A stretch of DNA of 35,154 nucleotides, taken from contig NZ_JABXFD010000164.1 of NCBI RefSeq assembly GCF_013372625.1, positions 1-35,154 on the forward strand, given 5' to 3'. The notes beneath the pieces were generated by a model. It saw nothing but the letters and a program-made list of their open reading frames with translations. It was not told the origin of the DNA and searched no databases. The translations under genes and the position numbers were made by a program. Below, piece by piece: positions 8,541 through 17,367 of this stretch (its first letter is position 1; the number at the start of each line of letters is the position of its first letter). The stretch is from Actinomadura sp. BRA 177. Lineage in GTDB: Bacteria; Actinomycetota; Actinomycetes; Streptosporangiales; Streptosporangiaceae.

Positions 8541-9487
8541 GCGAACTCCTTCGTTCCTCTGAATCGATCCCTGTAGTCGGACGGCGCAACACCGACATGC
8601 CGGTGGAAAGCCCTGCGCAACGTCTCGCCGGTGCCGAATCCCAGGCGCCGGGCCAGCGTCTCCACGGGCTCGTCGCCCTCCGCCAGCACCCGCCGCGCCG
8701 CCTCGATCCGGACACGCTCGACATACGCGGCGGGCGGCACGCCGATCTCGGCGGTGAACCTCCGCTGCAGGTGCCGCGCGCTGAGCCCGGACCGTCCGGC
8801 CAGGTCGGCGATGCTGTGCCGCGCGCCCGGATCAGCCTGCACGGACTCCACCGCCACGCGGATCGGGTCGGTCGCGGGCTGCCCCGACCACAGCGGGACG
8901 CTGAACTGCGACTGGCTGCCCGGCCGCCGCAGGAACATCACCAGCTCACGCGCGACCGCGTGCGCCACGTCCCGGCCGTGGTCGTCCTCCACGAGGGCCA
9001 ACGCCAGGTCCATGCCGGCCGTGACGCCGGCGGACGTCCAGATGTGCCCGTCCCTGATGAAGATCGGGTCGCAGTCGACGTCGAGCCGCGGATACTCGGT
9101 CCTGAGCTGTCGCTCGCGGCCCCAGTGCGTGGTGACGCGGCGCCCGTCCAGGGCCCCGGTCTCGGCGAGCAGCAGCGCCCCGCTGCACACGGACGCGACC
9201 CGCCGCGCGGTCTTCGCGACCTCCGCGACCCAGCTGACCAGCGCCGCGTCCTCCCGCGCCCGGTCGATCCCGGTGCCGCCGGCCACGACGAGCGTGTCGA
9301 CGCTCTGCGCGGGGACGTCGCGAATGCCGGATCCCGCATGCACCGGCAGCCCGCTGGACGACCGCACCGGACCCGCCTCCGGCCCGACGAGCAGGCATTC
9401 GTACCGGCCGGTGTGCTGGAAGACCTCGTGCGGGCCGGTCAGGTCCAGTGCCTGGAACCCGTCATAGATCACGAACGCGACGCGCAT
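8537..9487 (-). CDS. GlxA-family AraC-type transcriptional regulator with DJ-1/PfpI domain
   Basis: 316 aa. Residues about 1-170 form a DJ-1/PfpI-like ligand domain (LTGPHEVF near 16-23, Cys101 in SVCSGA, GVTAGMDLAL). Residues about 225-310 form the two-HTH AraC/XylS DNA-binding domain (IADLAGRSGLSARHLQRRF and the second helix pair GFGTGETLRRAF). GlxA-type regulators are typically activators responding to small amphiphilic metabolites. First gene of a leftward block; it overlaps the next gene by ATGA. Confidence 0.93.
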   Translation of the reverse strand: MRVAFVIYDGFQALDLTGPHEVFQHTGRYECLLVGPEAGPVRSSSGLPVHAGSGIRDVPAQSVDTLVVAGGTGIDRAREDAALVSWVAEVAKTARRVASVCSGALLLAETGALDGRRVTTHWGRERQLRTEYPRLDVDCDPIFIRDGHIWTSAGVTAGMDLALALVEDDHGRDVAHAVARELVMFLRRPGSQSQFSVPLWSGQPATDPIRVAVESVQADPGARHSIADLAGRSGLSARHLQRRFTAEIGVPPAAYVERVRIEAARRVLAEGDEPVETLARRLGFGTGETLRRAFHRHVGVAPSDYRDRFRGTKEFA

Positions 9488-9541
9488 GCCTTCAGGCTGT
9501 GCCCGCGCCGGTCATGGCGTCAATGACACACACCCCACAGA

Positions 9542-10879
9542 TCACGCCACCTTCTCGCACACCGTGTCACTCGCCCGGCTCTCCCCGCGCTGGACGGGAA
9601 TGCCGCCGGACGTCCGCATCCGCGTGAAATCAGGCCCGATGACCAGCTCGACCACCCCGGCGGGCGCCTTCGCACGCGGCGCGACCTTTGCGCCGGGCAG
9701 CAGCTTGGCGAGCGCCTGCGCCTGCACCTCGGCGCCCGTCCCGTAGCGGACGTAGGTGTGCCGCGTCCGGGAGGCGAGGTTGCCGACGCCGGTGACCTGC
9801 CAGCCGCCGTCCCGGAGCTGCGCCGCGACCTGCGCGGCACGTCCCTCCACCCCGGACGCGTTGTACACCCGCACCTTCCCCGGCGGCACGCCCACCGCCT
9901 TCTCCTGCGCGGGCACCACCACGTCCTTGCGGATCGCGTCGAAGAACCTGTCGGACGCCGGATGGGTCAGGGCCACGCGGTTCGGGTTCGGCGCATAGGC
10001 GCCCGACGGCACGGTGACGAAGCGGAGCTTGCCTGCGCTCAGGTCGCGCATGCCCTGCGCTATTTTCAGCATCTCCGCGACGGTCAGCGCCTTGTCCGTC
10101 GTCAGCGACTCGGCAGTCGCGTTGAGCAGCTCGTTCAGACGTCCGGGATCGGTGAGAACACCCTTGCTCATCGCTTCCTTGGCCAGCGCACCGAAGAAGT
10201 GCTGCTGACGCTTGATGCGTGCGGTATCGCTCTTGTCGCCGAACCCCTTACGGCTGCGGACGTACGCCAGAGCCTGCTCGCCCTTCAACCTGTGGTTGCC
10301 CTTGGTGAGGTTGAGGCCGGAGTCCTTGTCGTGGACGTCGCCCTTAACGCACACGGGGACGCCACCGACCGCGGTGGCGATCCGCTTGAAGCCCACGAGG
10401 TCCACCTGCACGAAGTGGTCGATATGGATTTTCGTGAGCTGCTCGATGGTCTTCATCGTGCACGTGGGTCCCGCATGGGCGATCGCCTGGTTCAGCATGG
10501 CGATGCTGTTGCCGGGCACCTTCGTCCCGTCCTTGCGCGTGCACGTCGGTATGGGCACCATCAGGTCGCGCGGGAAGCTGACGGCCAGCGCCTGCCCACC
10601 ACCCGGCGACAGATGCAGCAGCACCATCGTGTCGGACGCGGGCGGCTTGTTCCGCAACCCCTTCCCGTACTGGGCGTTGGCGCCCTCCCGGGTGTCGGAG
10701 CCGATCACGATGATGTTCCGCGCGCCGTTCAGCTTCTTCGGCCGGTTCCCGCCGAGCAGCTTGTCCACGTCCTCGTGCTGGACCGCGTTCTGCAGCTTCC
10801 AGTAGTACCCGTACGCGGACAGGCTGCCCGTCACCAGCACCGCCGCCGCCGCGACGGCCACCCAAGCCAGCAGCTTCAT
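9542..10879 (-). CDS. LCP-family (LytR-CpsA-Psr) protein with LytR_C domain
   Basis: 445 aa. One N-terminal membrane anchor (about 4-25), then an LCP catalytic domain (about 55-290: IGSDTREG, SDTMVLLHL, SFPRDLMVPIP, YVRSRKGFGDKSD and RIKRQQHF), and a C-terminal LytR_C domain (about 330-420, KVRVYNASGVEGRAAQVAAQL). LCP proteins act outside the membrane and transfer lipid-linked glycopolymers to peptidoglycan; in actinomycetes this includes arabinogalactan-like or teichoic-type polymers. ATG with GGGAGG 5 nt upstream. Monocistronic in this window. Confidence 0.93.
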   Translation of the reverse strand: MKLLAWVAVAAAAVLVTGSLSAYGYYWKLQNAVQHEDVDKLLGGNRPKKLNGARNIIVIGSDTREGANAQYGKGLRNKPPASDTMVLLHLSPGGGQALAVSFPRDLMVPIPTCTRKDGTKVPGNSIAMLNQAIAHAGPTCTMKTIEQLTKIHIDHFVQVDLVGFKRIATAVGGVPVCVKGDVHDKDSGLNLTKGNHRLKGEQALAYVRSRKGFGDKSDTARIKRQQHFFGALAKEAMSKGVLTDPGRLNELLNATAESLTTDKALTVAEMLKIAQGMRDLSAGKLRFVTVPSGAYAPNPNRVALTHPASDRFFDAIRKDVVVPAQEKAVGVPPGKVRVYNASGVEGRAAQVAAQLRDGGWQVTGVGNLASRTRHTYVRYGTGAEVQAQALAKLLPGAKVAPRAKAPAGVVELVIGPDFTRMRTSGGIPVQRGESRASDTVCEKVA

Positions 10880-10945
10880 GGAGCCTCCCGGCGATGTATC
10901 TCCACTCGCCGCCGCCCGGGTTCACGGACCGGCCGAAATTAATGG

Positions 10946-10976
10946 TTGACACCGCCGGGCGATCTATGGCTAACTC
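10946..10976 (+). promoter_or_regulatory. Candidate sigma-70-type promoter
   Basis: A consensus TTGACA at 10946-10951 is followed 18-19 nt later by CTAACT/TAACTC, an acceptable actinomycete -10. It points at the small basic-protein gene starting at 11160, giving a leader of about 180 nt. That leader contains a minimal start-stop ORF (ATG AAG CTT TGA, 10982-10993). The divergent LCP gene starts at 10879. Confidence 0.45.
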
Positions 10977-11159
10977 TTACGCATGAAGCTTTGATTCTTC
11001 TCCGGTTGAGCCGCCTCCGGCGCCGTCGCGGGCCCGCTCCCGATCACTTCACAAGCGCACTCCTTCACTGTGTGACCTGCACTGTTGCCGTGCGCCCCTT
11101 TCTCTTTTTCATCGGTCCTTTCGCGGCCGAATTCAAGCCTGCCCGGAGGTGTTGCCTTC

Positions 11160-11312
11160 ATGCGTGCCATTGACAACCCCGAATCCACGCCCTTCTCCAA
11201 CGCCAAGAAGAAGGGCAAGCGGAAGAAGTCCGATCCCCGGTCGGCCAATTTCGCGAACAACCGCCGCAACGCCCGGCAGATGCCCGTCCGGCAGCTCCAG
11301 CGGGGCCGCTGA
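11160..11312 (+). CDS. Small basic protein of unknown function (50 aa)
   Basis: ATG at 11160 with GGAGG about 11 nt upstream. The product is strongly basic and probably disordered, with a Lys cluster NAKKKGKRKKSDPR at about 14-27 followed by RRNARQMPVRQLQRGR. It looks like a ribosome-, RNA- or DNA-associated small protein; no family is recognised. It is preceded by a long leader with a consensus-like promoter, which suggests a regulated or strongly expressed transcript. Confidence 0.65.
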   Translation: MRAIDNPESTPFSNAKKKGKRKKSDPRSANFANNRRNARQMPVRQLQRGR

Positions 11313-11335
11313 CCGGCGTCCCCCGGCCCCGCCCG

Positions 11336-11830
11336 CTACTCGGCCGGCGGGGCCGGGAACTCGGCCCACACCACCGTCCGCGGCCCGTCCGCCCGGAACC
11401 CCCACCGCGCCGAGAGCGCTTCCACGATCCGCATCCCGCGCCCGGTCTCCGCCCCGACCTCGGCCTTGACGTGCGGCCGCCCGCCCGCCGCGCCGTCGTC
11501 GGCGACCTCCAGCCGGAGCACTCCGTCGCCCGCCGAGAGGACGACGGTCACCCGTCCGTCCCGCAACCCCGACGCCGTGTGCGTGACCGCGTTCGCGACC
11601 ATCTCGCTGACCGCCGTGACCAGGTCGTCCACCGAGGGAAGATCGGCCAGGTCACGAACGAAGTTCCGCGCGACCCCGACCGACCGCCGGACCCCCGGCA
11701 ATGTGATCTCGCCGAGCACCACGTGGCTCCGCGCGTCCCCCACAGCACCGCCTCCCCCACACCCGGCGGGACCGGCCCCAGGGCCCGGCCCGCCGGCCTC
11801 GGCAGTTCGCAACGCGTCCTCGGCACCCAC
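11336..11830 (-). CDS. ATP-binding protein, HATPase_c_2 (RsbW/SpoIIAB-like)
   Basis: 164 aa. The GHKL ATP-binding core is visible as the N-box SEMVANAVTH (about 89-98), the VADDG element, and the G-box ETGRGMRIVEALSARWGF near 128-145. Such small proteins in actinomycetes are anti-sigma-factor-like kinases of unknown partners. The first about 35 residues are a Gly/Ala/Pro-rich extension. GTG at 11830 is supported by GGAGGGGG about 8 nt upstream. No anti-anti-sigma partner is adjacent. Confidence 0.88.
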   Translation of the reverse strand: MGAEDALRTAEAGGPGPGAGPAGCGGGGAVGDARSHVVLGEITLPGVRRSVGVARNFVRDLADLPSVDDLVTAVSEMVANAVTHTASGLRDGRVTVVLSAGDGVLRLEVADDGAAGGRPHVKAEVGAETGRGMRIVEALSARWGFRADGPRTVVWAEFPAPPAE

Positions 11831-11988
11831 CCGACGGCCCCCTCCACGTCCGGAAAGTCGCCCGTCACCCCCGCTGTACGGTTAGGCCCCCGCCTTCCGT
11901 TCACGCCGCCCGCTTCCGCTCAGCCGAAGCGAACCGGGAAGATCTACGGCGAATCCGGTGTTATCCCTTGATCGGGCGAAAGGGAGTC

Positions 11989-12873
11989 ATGAGCGAGGAC
12001 CTGGGGTACGGGTGGCAGAGCGAGCTGCTTGATCTGCCCGCCTACCTGAAGCGGACCGGGTACGACGGCGATCTGGCGCCGACCGAGGCGACGCTGCGGG
12101 CGCTGCACCGGGCGCATGTCGCGGCCATCCCGTTCGAGAACCTGGAGATCATGCTCGGGCGGCCGATCGAGCTGTCACTGGACGCCGTCCAGGCGAAGCT
12201 GGTCGGACGGCCGCGCGGCGGCTACTGCTTCGAGCACAACCGGCTGTTCGCGGCGGTGCTGGAGAAGCTCGGGTACGAGGTCACGGCGCTGGCCGGGCGG
12301 GTCACGCTGGGCTCGACGCACCTCCGGCCGACGACGCACACGCTGCTGCACGTCCGTCCGCCCGGCCAGTCGCGCGATGAGCCGGGCTGGCTGTCCGACG
12401 TGGGGTTCGGCGCCGGGCCGCTGGAGCCGCTGCCGTTCGCGGACGGCGAGGAGGTCGTCCAGGACGGCGGCTGGGCTTTCCGGCTCCAGCGGGGCCGCAC
12501 CATCAGGACGTGGAGCCCCCACACGGCCGGCTGGGAACTGCACCAGCGCGGCGGCGACGGCTGGGTACAGCGGCACGTGTTCGCGATGAACGAGATGCTC
12601 CGCATCGACTTCGACGTGCTGAACTACTACGTCTCGACCAATCCGCGGTCACCGTTCACGGCCCGTCCGTTCACGCAGAAGTTCACGCCCGACACTCTCC
12701 ACGTCCTCGACGGGACGACGCTGACCGTCAGCCGTCCGCACGGCCCGTCCGAGACGCGTGACCTCAAGCCGGAGGAGCTGCCGGACGTGCTGGCCACGCA
12801 CTTCGAGATCGTCCTGGACGAGGACGAGGCGCACGGCCTCATCGAGTTCGTCCGCGGCGCCGGGGAGGGTTGA
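11989..12873 (+). CDS. Arylamine N-acetyltransferase
   Basis: 294 aa, typical for the NAT family, which moves an acetyl group from acetyl-CoA to arylamines, hydrazines or related amines. The catalytic triad is present: Cys80 in RGGYCFEHN, His117 in TTHTLLH and Asp137 in LSDVGFG. Some actinomycete NAT homologues act as amide synthases in antibiotic clusters, but no biosynthetic genes are next to this one, so a detoxification or general role is more likely. ATG at 11989 follows AAAGGGAG very closely (2-3 nt spacing). Confidence 0.94.
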   Translation: MSEDLGYGWQSELLDLPAYLKRTGYDGDLAPTEATLRALHRAHVAAIPFENLEIMLGRPIELSLDAVQAKLVGRPRGGYCFEHNRLFAAVLEKLGYEVTALAGRVTLGSTHLRPTTHTLLHVRPPGQSRDEPGWLSDVGFGAGPLEPLPFADGEEVVQDGGWAFRLQRGRTIRTWSPHTAGWELHQRGGDGWVQRHVFAMNEMLRIDFDVLNYYVSTNPRSPFTARPFTQKFTPDTLHVLDGTTLTVSRPHGPSETRDLKPEELPDVLATHFEIVLDEDEAHGLIEFVRGAGEG

Positions 12874-12924
12874 ACTCCGCCGGCCGGGTATCGCCTCCCT
12901 TCGACCCTTACGAGGAGGATGATC

Positions 12925-13476
12925 ATGGCCGAGACGGCCGAGAACGTCGTCGACCTGCTGCTCGCACAGCACGATGAGATCCGCCGGCTGGCGTCGACGG
13001 TGGAGAACAGCAGCGGCAAGACCCGCAAGGACGCCTTCGACCAGCTGCGGGAACTCCTCGCCGTGCACGAGACCGCGGAGGAGGAGGTCGTCCACCCGTT
13101 CGCGCGCCGCGCCATCGGCGACGACACCCACGTGGTGGACGACCGGCTGGAGGAGGAGAACGAGGCCAAGGGCGTCCTGTCCGAGCTGGAGAAGATGGAC
13201 ACCGACTCCCCCGCCTTCATGGAGAAGTTCTCCCAGTTCCACAAGGACGTCGAGGCGCACGCCACGCACGAGGAGAAGGAGGAGTTCCCGCGCATCCGGG
13301 AGGACGCCACGCGCGAGCAGATGCGCGGCATGGCCAAGGCCGTGCGCGTCGCCGAGGCGGCCGCGCCGACGCACCCGCACCAGGGGACCGAGTCGCCCGC
13401 CAAGAACCTCGCGGTCGGCCCGATCGCCGCCGTCGCCGACCGCGTCCGCGACGCCATCGGCAAGATCCGCAGCTGA
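12925..13476 (+). CDS. Hemerythrin HHE-domain protein
   Basis: 183 aa. The iron-binding His pattern is seen at His16 (LAQHDEI), His48 and His57 (VHETAEEEVVHP), His106, and His112/His115 (HKDVEAHATHEEKEEFP), consistent with a four-helix di-iron O2/NO-sensing or scavenging fold. ATG at 12925 is chosen over 12919 because AGGAGG then lies 5 nt upstream. It is followed by a GC-rich hairpin and the small acidic protein. Role (redox stress, oxygen handling) is inferred from the family. Confidence 0.92.
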   Translation: MAETAENVVDLLLAQHDEIRRLASTVENSSGKTRKDAFDQLRELLAVHETAEEEVVHPFARRAIGDDTHVVDDRLEEENEAKGVLSELEKMDTDSPAFMEKFSQFHKDVEAHATHEEKEEFPRIREDATREQMRGMAKAVRVAEAAAPTHPHQGTESPAKNLAVGPIAAVADRVRDAIGKIRS

Positions 13477-13486
13477 CGAGCACGGG

Positions 13487-13510
13487 GCGCCCCCCGGCTG
13501 CGGGGGGCGC
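13487..13510. terminator. GC hairpin between hemerythrin gene and acidic-protein gene
   Basis: A 9-bp stem (GCGCCCCCC at 13487-13495 with 13502-13510) and a 6-nt loop, directly after the hemerythrin stop and just before the next ribosome site. There is no T run. It may attenuate rather than end transcription into the next gene. Confidence 0.5.
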
Positions 13511-13524
13511 GCGAGGAGGAAGCG

Positions 13525-13707
13525 ATGAGCAAGCGCGACGAGGACAAGCCGCTCGCCGACCGGCGCGCCGAGGCGGACGCGCCGCAGGACGAGGAGCCGG
13601 ACTTCGCGGAGGAGCGCACCCCCGGCCCCACCGACCCGCCGATCGCCGAGGCCGAGACCCCGGGCGGCGAGGACGACGGCTACAGCCCGCAGACCCGGGT
13701 CCCGTAG
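13525..13707 (+). CDS. Small acidic protein (60 aa)
   Basis: ATG preceded by GAGGAGGAAGCG, a strong ribosome site. The product is highly acidic, Pro/Glu/Asp-rich and probably disordered (DEEPDFAEERTPGPTDPP). No family is recognised. It follows the hemerythrin gene at 48 nt and converges on mgtC-like with only a 4-nt gap. Confidence 0.6.
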   Translation: MSKRDEDKPLADRRAEADAPQDEEPDFAEERTPGPTDPPIAEAETPGGEDDGYSPQTRVP

Positions 13708-13711
13708 CGGC

Positions 13712-14488
13712 TCACGCGCTGTCGTCGTCGCGGTCGGAGCCGACCGTGACGCCGACGACGTCCTCCAGTTCGCTCAGGTGCGCGATGAGGTCCGGGATCG
13801 AGCCCGTCCCCTCCAGCACCAGCGACACGACGGCGTTGCCGGCGCGCCGCCGCTCGGGCGGCTCCCGCCGGTCGCGGCGCTCGTCCCGGCCCCGGTCGGA
13901 GTCGTCCGGCAGGTAGTCGCGGTCGACGCTGACGTCCAGGATCACGAACCCGCGCTGCGTGCACTCCATCAGGACCCGGCGCAGCGCGCCCCGCCCGTCC
14001 CGGTACACGAGCCGCATCCGGGCGAGGCCCGCCGGGCGGAACCGGTGCATCGGCAGCCGCCGCGTCAGCGCGCTCAGCCCGTAGACGACGAGGAAGTGCA
14101 TGGCCGTCACCGCGATCGCCAGCACCCACAGCCCGCCGCCCGCCGCCATGCCGACCGCCGCCGTCACCCACACGACCGCCGCGGTCGTCAGCCCGCGCAC
14201 CGCGTCCCGCCGGACGAAGATCAGCCCGCCGCCGATGAACCCGATGCCGGACACGATCTGCGCCGCCACCCGGGACGGGTCGAGCGACACGTTCCCCGGG
14301 ACGTTCTCGAACCCGTACTTGCTGACCAGCATGAACAGGGCCGCGCCGACGCCGACGAGGGTGTGCGTGCGCAGCCCCGCGCTCTTGTTGCGCAGCCCCC
14401 GCTCCAGGCCGATGGCGGCCGACAGCACCATCGCCAGCAGCAGCTCACCGATCTCGACGAGCCCCTGGCCCGGCGACAGCTCGATCAC
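13712..14488 (-). CDS. MgtC/SapB-family membrane protein
   Basis: 258 aa. The N-terminal half has the MgtC family pattern: [20 protein letters not shown] (about 19-38), [17 protein letters not shown], a conserved [11 protein letters not shown] (about 81-91) and [18 protein letters not shown], giving about four or five membrane helices. The C-terminal region (about 150-258) resembles an ACT-like cytosolic domain, interrupted by an Arg/Asp-rich insert at about 200-220. MgtC proteins are linked to growth in low Mg2+ and to regulation of ATP synthase or P-type ATPases. GTG start; the nearest GGGAGGG is about 12 nt upstream. Confidence 0.9.
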   Translation of the reverse strand: MIELSPGQGLVEIGELLLAMVLSAAIGLERGLRNKSAGLRTHTLVGVGAALFMLVSKYGFENVPGNVSLDPSRVAAQIVSGIGFIGGGLIFVRRDAVRGLTTAAVVWVTAAVGMAAGGGLWVLAIAVTAMHFLVVYGLSALTRRLPMHRFRPAGLARMRLVYRDGRGALRRVLMECTQRGFVILDVSVDRDYLPDDSDRGRDERRDRREPPERRRAGNAVVSLVLEGTGSIPDLIAHLSELEDVVGVTVGSDRDDDSA

Positions 14489-14529
14489 CTTTTGTCTCTA
14501 CCCTCCCGCCGCGTCCCACAAGCCACGCA

Positions 14530-14569
14530 CGGGCGGGCCGTCCCGGTCTGCCCCGGGACGGCCCGCCCG
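14530..14569. terminator. Strong hairpin terminator
   Basis: A perfect 17-bp stem (14530-14546 with 14553-14569) and a 6-nt loop. It lies 7 nt past the stop of the leftward disordered small-protein gene, so it ends the DUF3140 operon before mgtC-like. Confidence 0.8.
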
Positions 14570-14576
14570 CATCCGC

Positions 14577-14768
14577 TTACGAGGGGTACGGCGACCGCTG
14601 GTCCGGCGGGGTACCGCCGCCCTCACCGCCGCCCTTGTTCCCCTTGTCGGTGTGCTTCGCGTGGCCCTTCTTCCGCGTCATCTTCGGGTCGGTGGCCTCC
14701 GGCGCCGGCTCCTCGGTCACCGAGGTCCGCTCCGACCGCCTCATCTCGGGCTGCTGCGGGTTCGGCAT
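14577..14768 (-). CDS. Small disordered protein (63 aa)
   Basis: ATG at 14768 with GGAGG 7 nt upstream. The sequence is low-complexity: an acidic/Pro middle (VTEEPAPEATDP), a Lys/His block (TRKKGHAKHTDKGNKGG) and a Gly/Pro tail. There is no recognisable fold. Its start lies 11 nt after the DUF3140 stop, so it is the second gene of that operon. Confidence 0.55.
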   Translation of the reverse strand: MPNPQQPEMRRSERTSVTEEPAPEATDPKMTRKKGHAKHTDKGNKGGGEGGGTPPDQRSPYPS

Positions 14769-14779
14769 GATCTCGCCTC

Positions 14780-15139
14780 CTATGCGCTGGACGGCTCGGG
14801 ACGCAGCGGGTCGTGCCCCACGCTCATCAGCGCGTGCCGCCACTCCTCGTCCCGCTCCGCGTTCGGCGGGCGGTGCTCCAGGTGGTCCTCCACGAAGTCC
14901 ACGACCTCCACCATGACCTCGGCGTCGTCGCTGGTCAGGTCGACCTTCCGCTTGCGCAGGACGTCCACGACGCGGGCGCCGAGCGCGTCGACCCCGGGTC
15001 CGGGCCCCGGCTGGGGGAACGCCACCTCGCCGGACGCGTCCGTGAGCAGCCAGGTCCGCAGCTCGTCGGAGGTCATGTTCACGAGCCGGTGGAAGTCCTC
15101 CCAGGCCAGCTCCACCTCAGCCGATATGCGTTCGTTCAT
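14780..15139 (-). CDS. DUF3140 domain-containing protein
   Basis: 119 aa. The N-terminal pattern WEDFHRLVNMTSDELRTWLLTD followed by RVVDVLRKRKVDLTSDD and a helical C-terminus matches the DUF3140 family as I know it: small soluble proteins of actinobacteria and other bacteria with no established function, often found among general stress genes. ATG with AGGGAG about 7 nt upstream. First gene of a two-gene operon ending at the 17-bp terminator. Confidence 0.8.
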   Translation of the reverse strand: MNERISAEVELAWEDFHRLVNMTSDELRTWLLTDASGEVAFPQPGPGPGVDALGARVVDVLRKRKVDLTSDDAEVMVEVVDFVEDHLEHRPPNAERDEEWRHALMSVGHDPLRPEPSSA

Positions 15140-15211
15140 CGGTCACTCCCTGTCGGCCGGTCATGCCCGCCCTACCCGGTGACCGCCGCCCCATTCCCCC
15201 ATCGCGTCACA

Positions 15212-16036
15212 TCACGGGACATCCCGACCGACGTAGTCCTCCAGGCGCGCGACGGCGAAGCCCTGCTTGCGGATGCGCTTGAGCATGTGGGCGAACATCT
15301 CGGTCATCGACTCGCCCTTGAGCTGCTCCGGGCCCCTGAAGTGCGCCAGCAGGATGTCGCCCGGATGCAGCTTCTTGTTGACGTCGTCGTACTGCATGTC
15401 GTGGATCTGCATGGAGGCACGCCACATGACGATCCCGTCGATGCCGCACTCGCGGGCCGCCTGCTGCGTGGCCCAGTTCCACCGTCCGTAGGGCGGCCTG
15501 AGCAGCGTGGGTTCCGTCCCGTACTGCTTGGTCAGAACCTTCTGGTTTCCGCAGATCTCTCGCTTCTGGCCGTCCAACCCAAGGATCGGCAGGACAGGAT
15601 GGGTCAGCGTGTGGTTCTGGACGTGGTTCCCCAAGGCCTGCAGGGGCTTGAAGTACGCGTAGTCGTCCTGGATAACGTTGTCGGTGAGGAACATGGTGAC
15701 GGGCACCTTCAGGTCCGTCAGCATCTGGACGAACCTGGGGTCCTTCTCCTGCCCGTCGTCGATCGTGATGAAGACGACCCGCTCCTCTGTCGGAACCCGG
15801 TCGAAGACCTTCACGGGCCCCTTTCGTCCAAGCTTGAGAGGCTTGTCCACTGGCGGTTCCGGTGCCGGCGGCAACGGCTTGAGCCCCCACTCGCCCCACA
15901 CGGCGGCCTCGTCCCGCACCACAGGCGTCGCACTCGGTTTCACCGTCCGCGCGACCTTGCCCGCCTCGGACGGCTCGCACGCTCCCAGCACCGCGACCAG
16001 CAGACCGGCCCCGACCACCACACGAAAAGCCCGCAC
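15212..16036 (-). CDS. Polysaccharide deacetylase family lipoprotein (NodB homology)
   Basis: 274 aa from the GTG at 16036, chosen because GGGGGAGG lies 8 nt upstream and it gives a short clean lipoprotein signal with Cys20 in AVLGAC. A TTG at 16066 would add 10 residues. The NodB domain shows the metal/catalytic Asp pair in TIDDG (Asp93, Asp94), the H-x3-H metal site NHTLTH (His142, His146) and RPPYG (180-184). Such enzymes remove acetyl groups from chitin-like polymers or peptidoglycan at the cell surface. A Pro-rich linker spans about 53-65. Divergent from purC. Confidence 0.88.
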   Translation of the reverse strand: MRAFRVVVGAGLLVAVLGACEPSEAGKVARTVKPSATPVVRDEAAVWGEWGLKPLPPAPEPPVDKPLKLGRKGPVKVFDRVPTEERVVFITIDDGQEKDPRFVQMLTDLKVPVTMFLTDNVIQDDYAYFKPLQALGNHVQNHTLTHPVLPILGLDGQKREICGNQKVLTKQYGTEPTLLRPPYGRWNWATQQAARECGIDGIVMWRASMQIHDMQYDDVNKKLHPGDILLAHFRGPEQLKGESMTEMFAHMLKRIRKQGFAVARLEDYVGRDVP

Positions 16037-16141
16037 CCCGAAGGCCTCCCCCACCCGACTGATCAAAACCTATCGGCCCTCGTGAGGCGGCCGGGCGCCG
16101 CTGTGCCAGACTCCTATCCGGCAATCGAGCTGAGGAGCGTC

Positions 16142-16972
16142 ATGGAGCTGATCCACTCGGGGAAGGTGCGGGACGTCTACGCGGACGGCGACGAGCTGAT
16201 CCTGGTGGCGTCCGACCGGGTGAGCGTCTACGACGTCGTGCTGCCGACGCGGATCCCCGACAAGGGCAAGATCCTCACGCAGCTCTCCCTGTGGTGGTTC
16301 GAGCAGCTCGCCGACATCATCCCGAACCACGTCGTCTCCGAGGTCGTCCCCGCCGAATGGGCGGGCCGCGCCATCCGCTGCCGCCGCCTCACCATGCTCC
16401 CCGTCGAGTGGATCGCCCGCGGCTACCTCACCGGCCTCGGCCTCAAGGAGTACGAGAAGAACGGCACCGTCTCCGGCATCACGCTCCCGGACGGCCTGGT
16501 CGACGCCTCGCGCCTCCCCGAGCCGATCTTCACCCCCACCACCAAGGCCACCGAGGGCCACGACGAGTTCATCACCTACACCGACGTCGTGGACGAGATC
16601 GGCGACGACACCGCCGCCCGCCTCAAGGACGTCACGCTGGACATCTACAAGCGCGGCGCCGCCCTGGCCGCTGAGCGCGGCATCATCATCGCCGACACCA
16701 AACTGGAGTTCGGCCGCGCCGCCGACGGCACCCTGGTGTTGGGCGACGAGGTCCTGACGCCCGACTCGTCCCGCTTCTGGCCCGCCAACGACTGGCAGCC
16801 GGGCCGCCCCCAGCACTCCCTGGACAAGCAGTACGTCCGCGACTGGAGCAGCACCCTCGACTGGGACCGCACCCCACCCGGCCCGGCGATCCCCCAGGAA
16901 GTGGTAGACGCCACCCGAGCCCGCTACACAGAGGTATACGAACGCCTAACCGGCACCCCCTGGACGTCCTGA
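16142..16972 (+). CDS. purC: Phosphoribosylaminoimidazole-succinocarboxamide synthase
   Basis: 276 aa. It ligates aspartate to CAIR with ATP in purine synthesis. Family motifs: GKVRDVYADGD (7-17), ASDRVSVYDVVLP (23-35), LPVEWIARGYLTG (about 86-98) and IIADTKLEFG near 185-194. ATG with GAGGAG close upstream. No other pur gene is adjacent in the window. It converges on the YccF gene with a 5-nt gap and no hairpin between them. Confidence 0.96.
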   Translation: MELIHSGKVRDVYADGDELILVASDRVSVYDVVLPTRIPDKGKILTQLSLWWFEQLADIIPNHVVSEVVPAEWAGRAIRCRRLTMLPVEWIARGYLTGLGLKEYEKNGTVSGITLPDGLVDASRLPEPIFTPTTKATEGHDEFITYTDVVDEIGDDTAARLKDVTLDIYKRGAALAAERGIIIADTKLEFGRAADGTLVLGDEVLTPDSSRFWPANDWQPGRPQHSLDKQYVRDWSSTLDWDRTPPGPAIPQEVVDATRARYTEVYERLTGTPWTS

Positions 16973-16977
16973 CCCGG

Positions 16978-17367
16978 TCAGAAGGTGGAGGTGTCGCGGG
17001 AGGGGACGATCTCGGTGCCGAGGGGGGTCAGGGAGATCGGGATCAGCTTGAAGTTGGCGATGCCGAACGGGATGCCGATGATCGTGATGCAGAGCAGGGC
17101 GCCGGTGACCAGGTGGCCGAGGGCCAGCCACCAGCCGGCGACGATGATCCAGATGATGTTGCCGATGAGGGAGCCGACGCCCGCGTTGCGCTTCGGGACG
17201 GTCGTCCTGCCGAACGGCCAGAGGGCGAAGCCCGCGATGCGGAACGCGGCGATGCCGAACGGGATCGTGATGATGAGGATGCAGCAGATGATCCCGGCGA
17301 CGACATAGCTCAGCGCCATCCAGAACCCCGCCAGGACCAGCCAGATGACGTTCAACAGCGTGCGCAC
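16978..17367 (-). CDS. YccF-domain membrane protein
   Basis: 129 aa with two YccF-type repeats, each with the hallmark IPFGIA (IITIPFGIAAFR at about 32-43 and IIGIPFGIANFK at about 96-107), and about four membrane helices. The family is an inner-membrane protein of unknown function. GTG at 17367 with GGGAGG 5 nt upstream. Confidence 0.9.
   Translation of the reverse strand: MRTLLNVIWLVLAGFWMALSYVVAGIICCILIITIPFGIAAFRIAGFALWPFGRTTVPKRNAGVGSLIGNIIWIIVAGWWLALGHLVTGALLCITIIGIPFGIANFKLIPISLTPLGTEIVPSRDTSTF

Noticed and set aside
14813-16972. A 719-codon rightward open frame ending as purC
   Set aside because: Only the part from 16142 is purC. The upstream portion is the antisense of DUF3140 and the deacetylase and has no family likeness or ribosome site.
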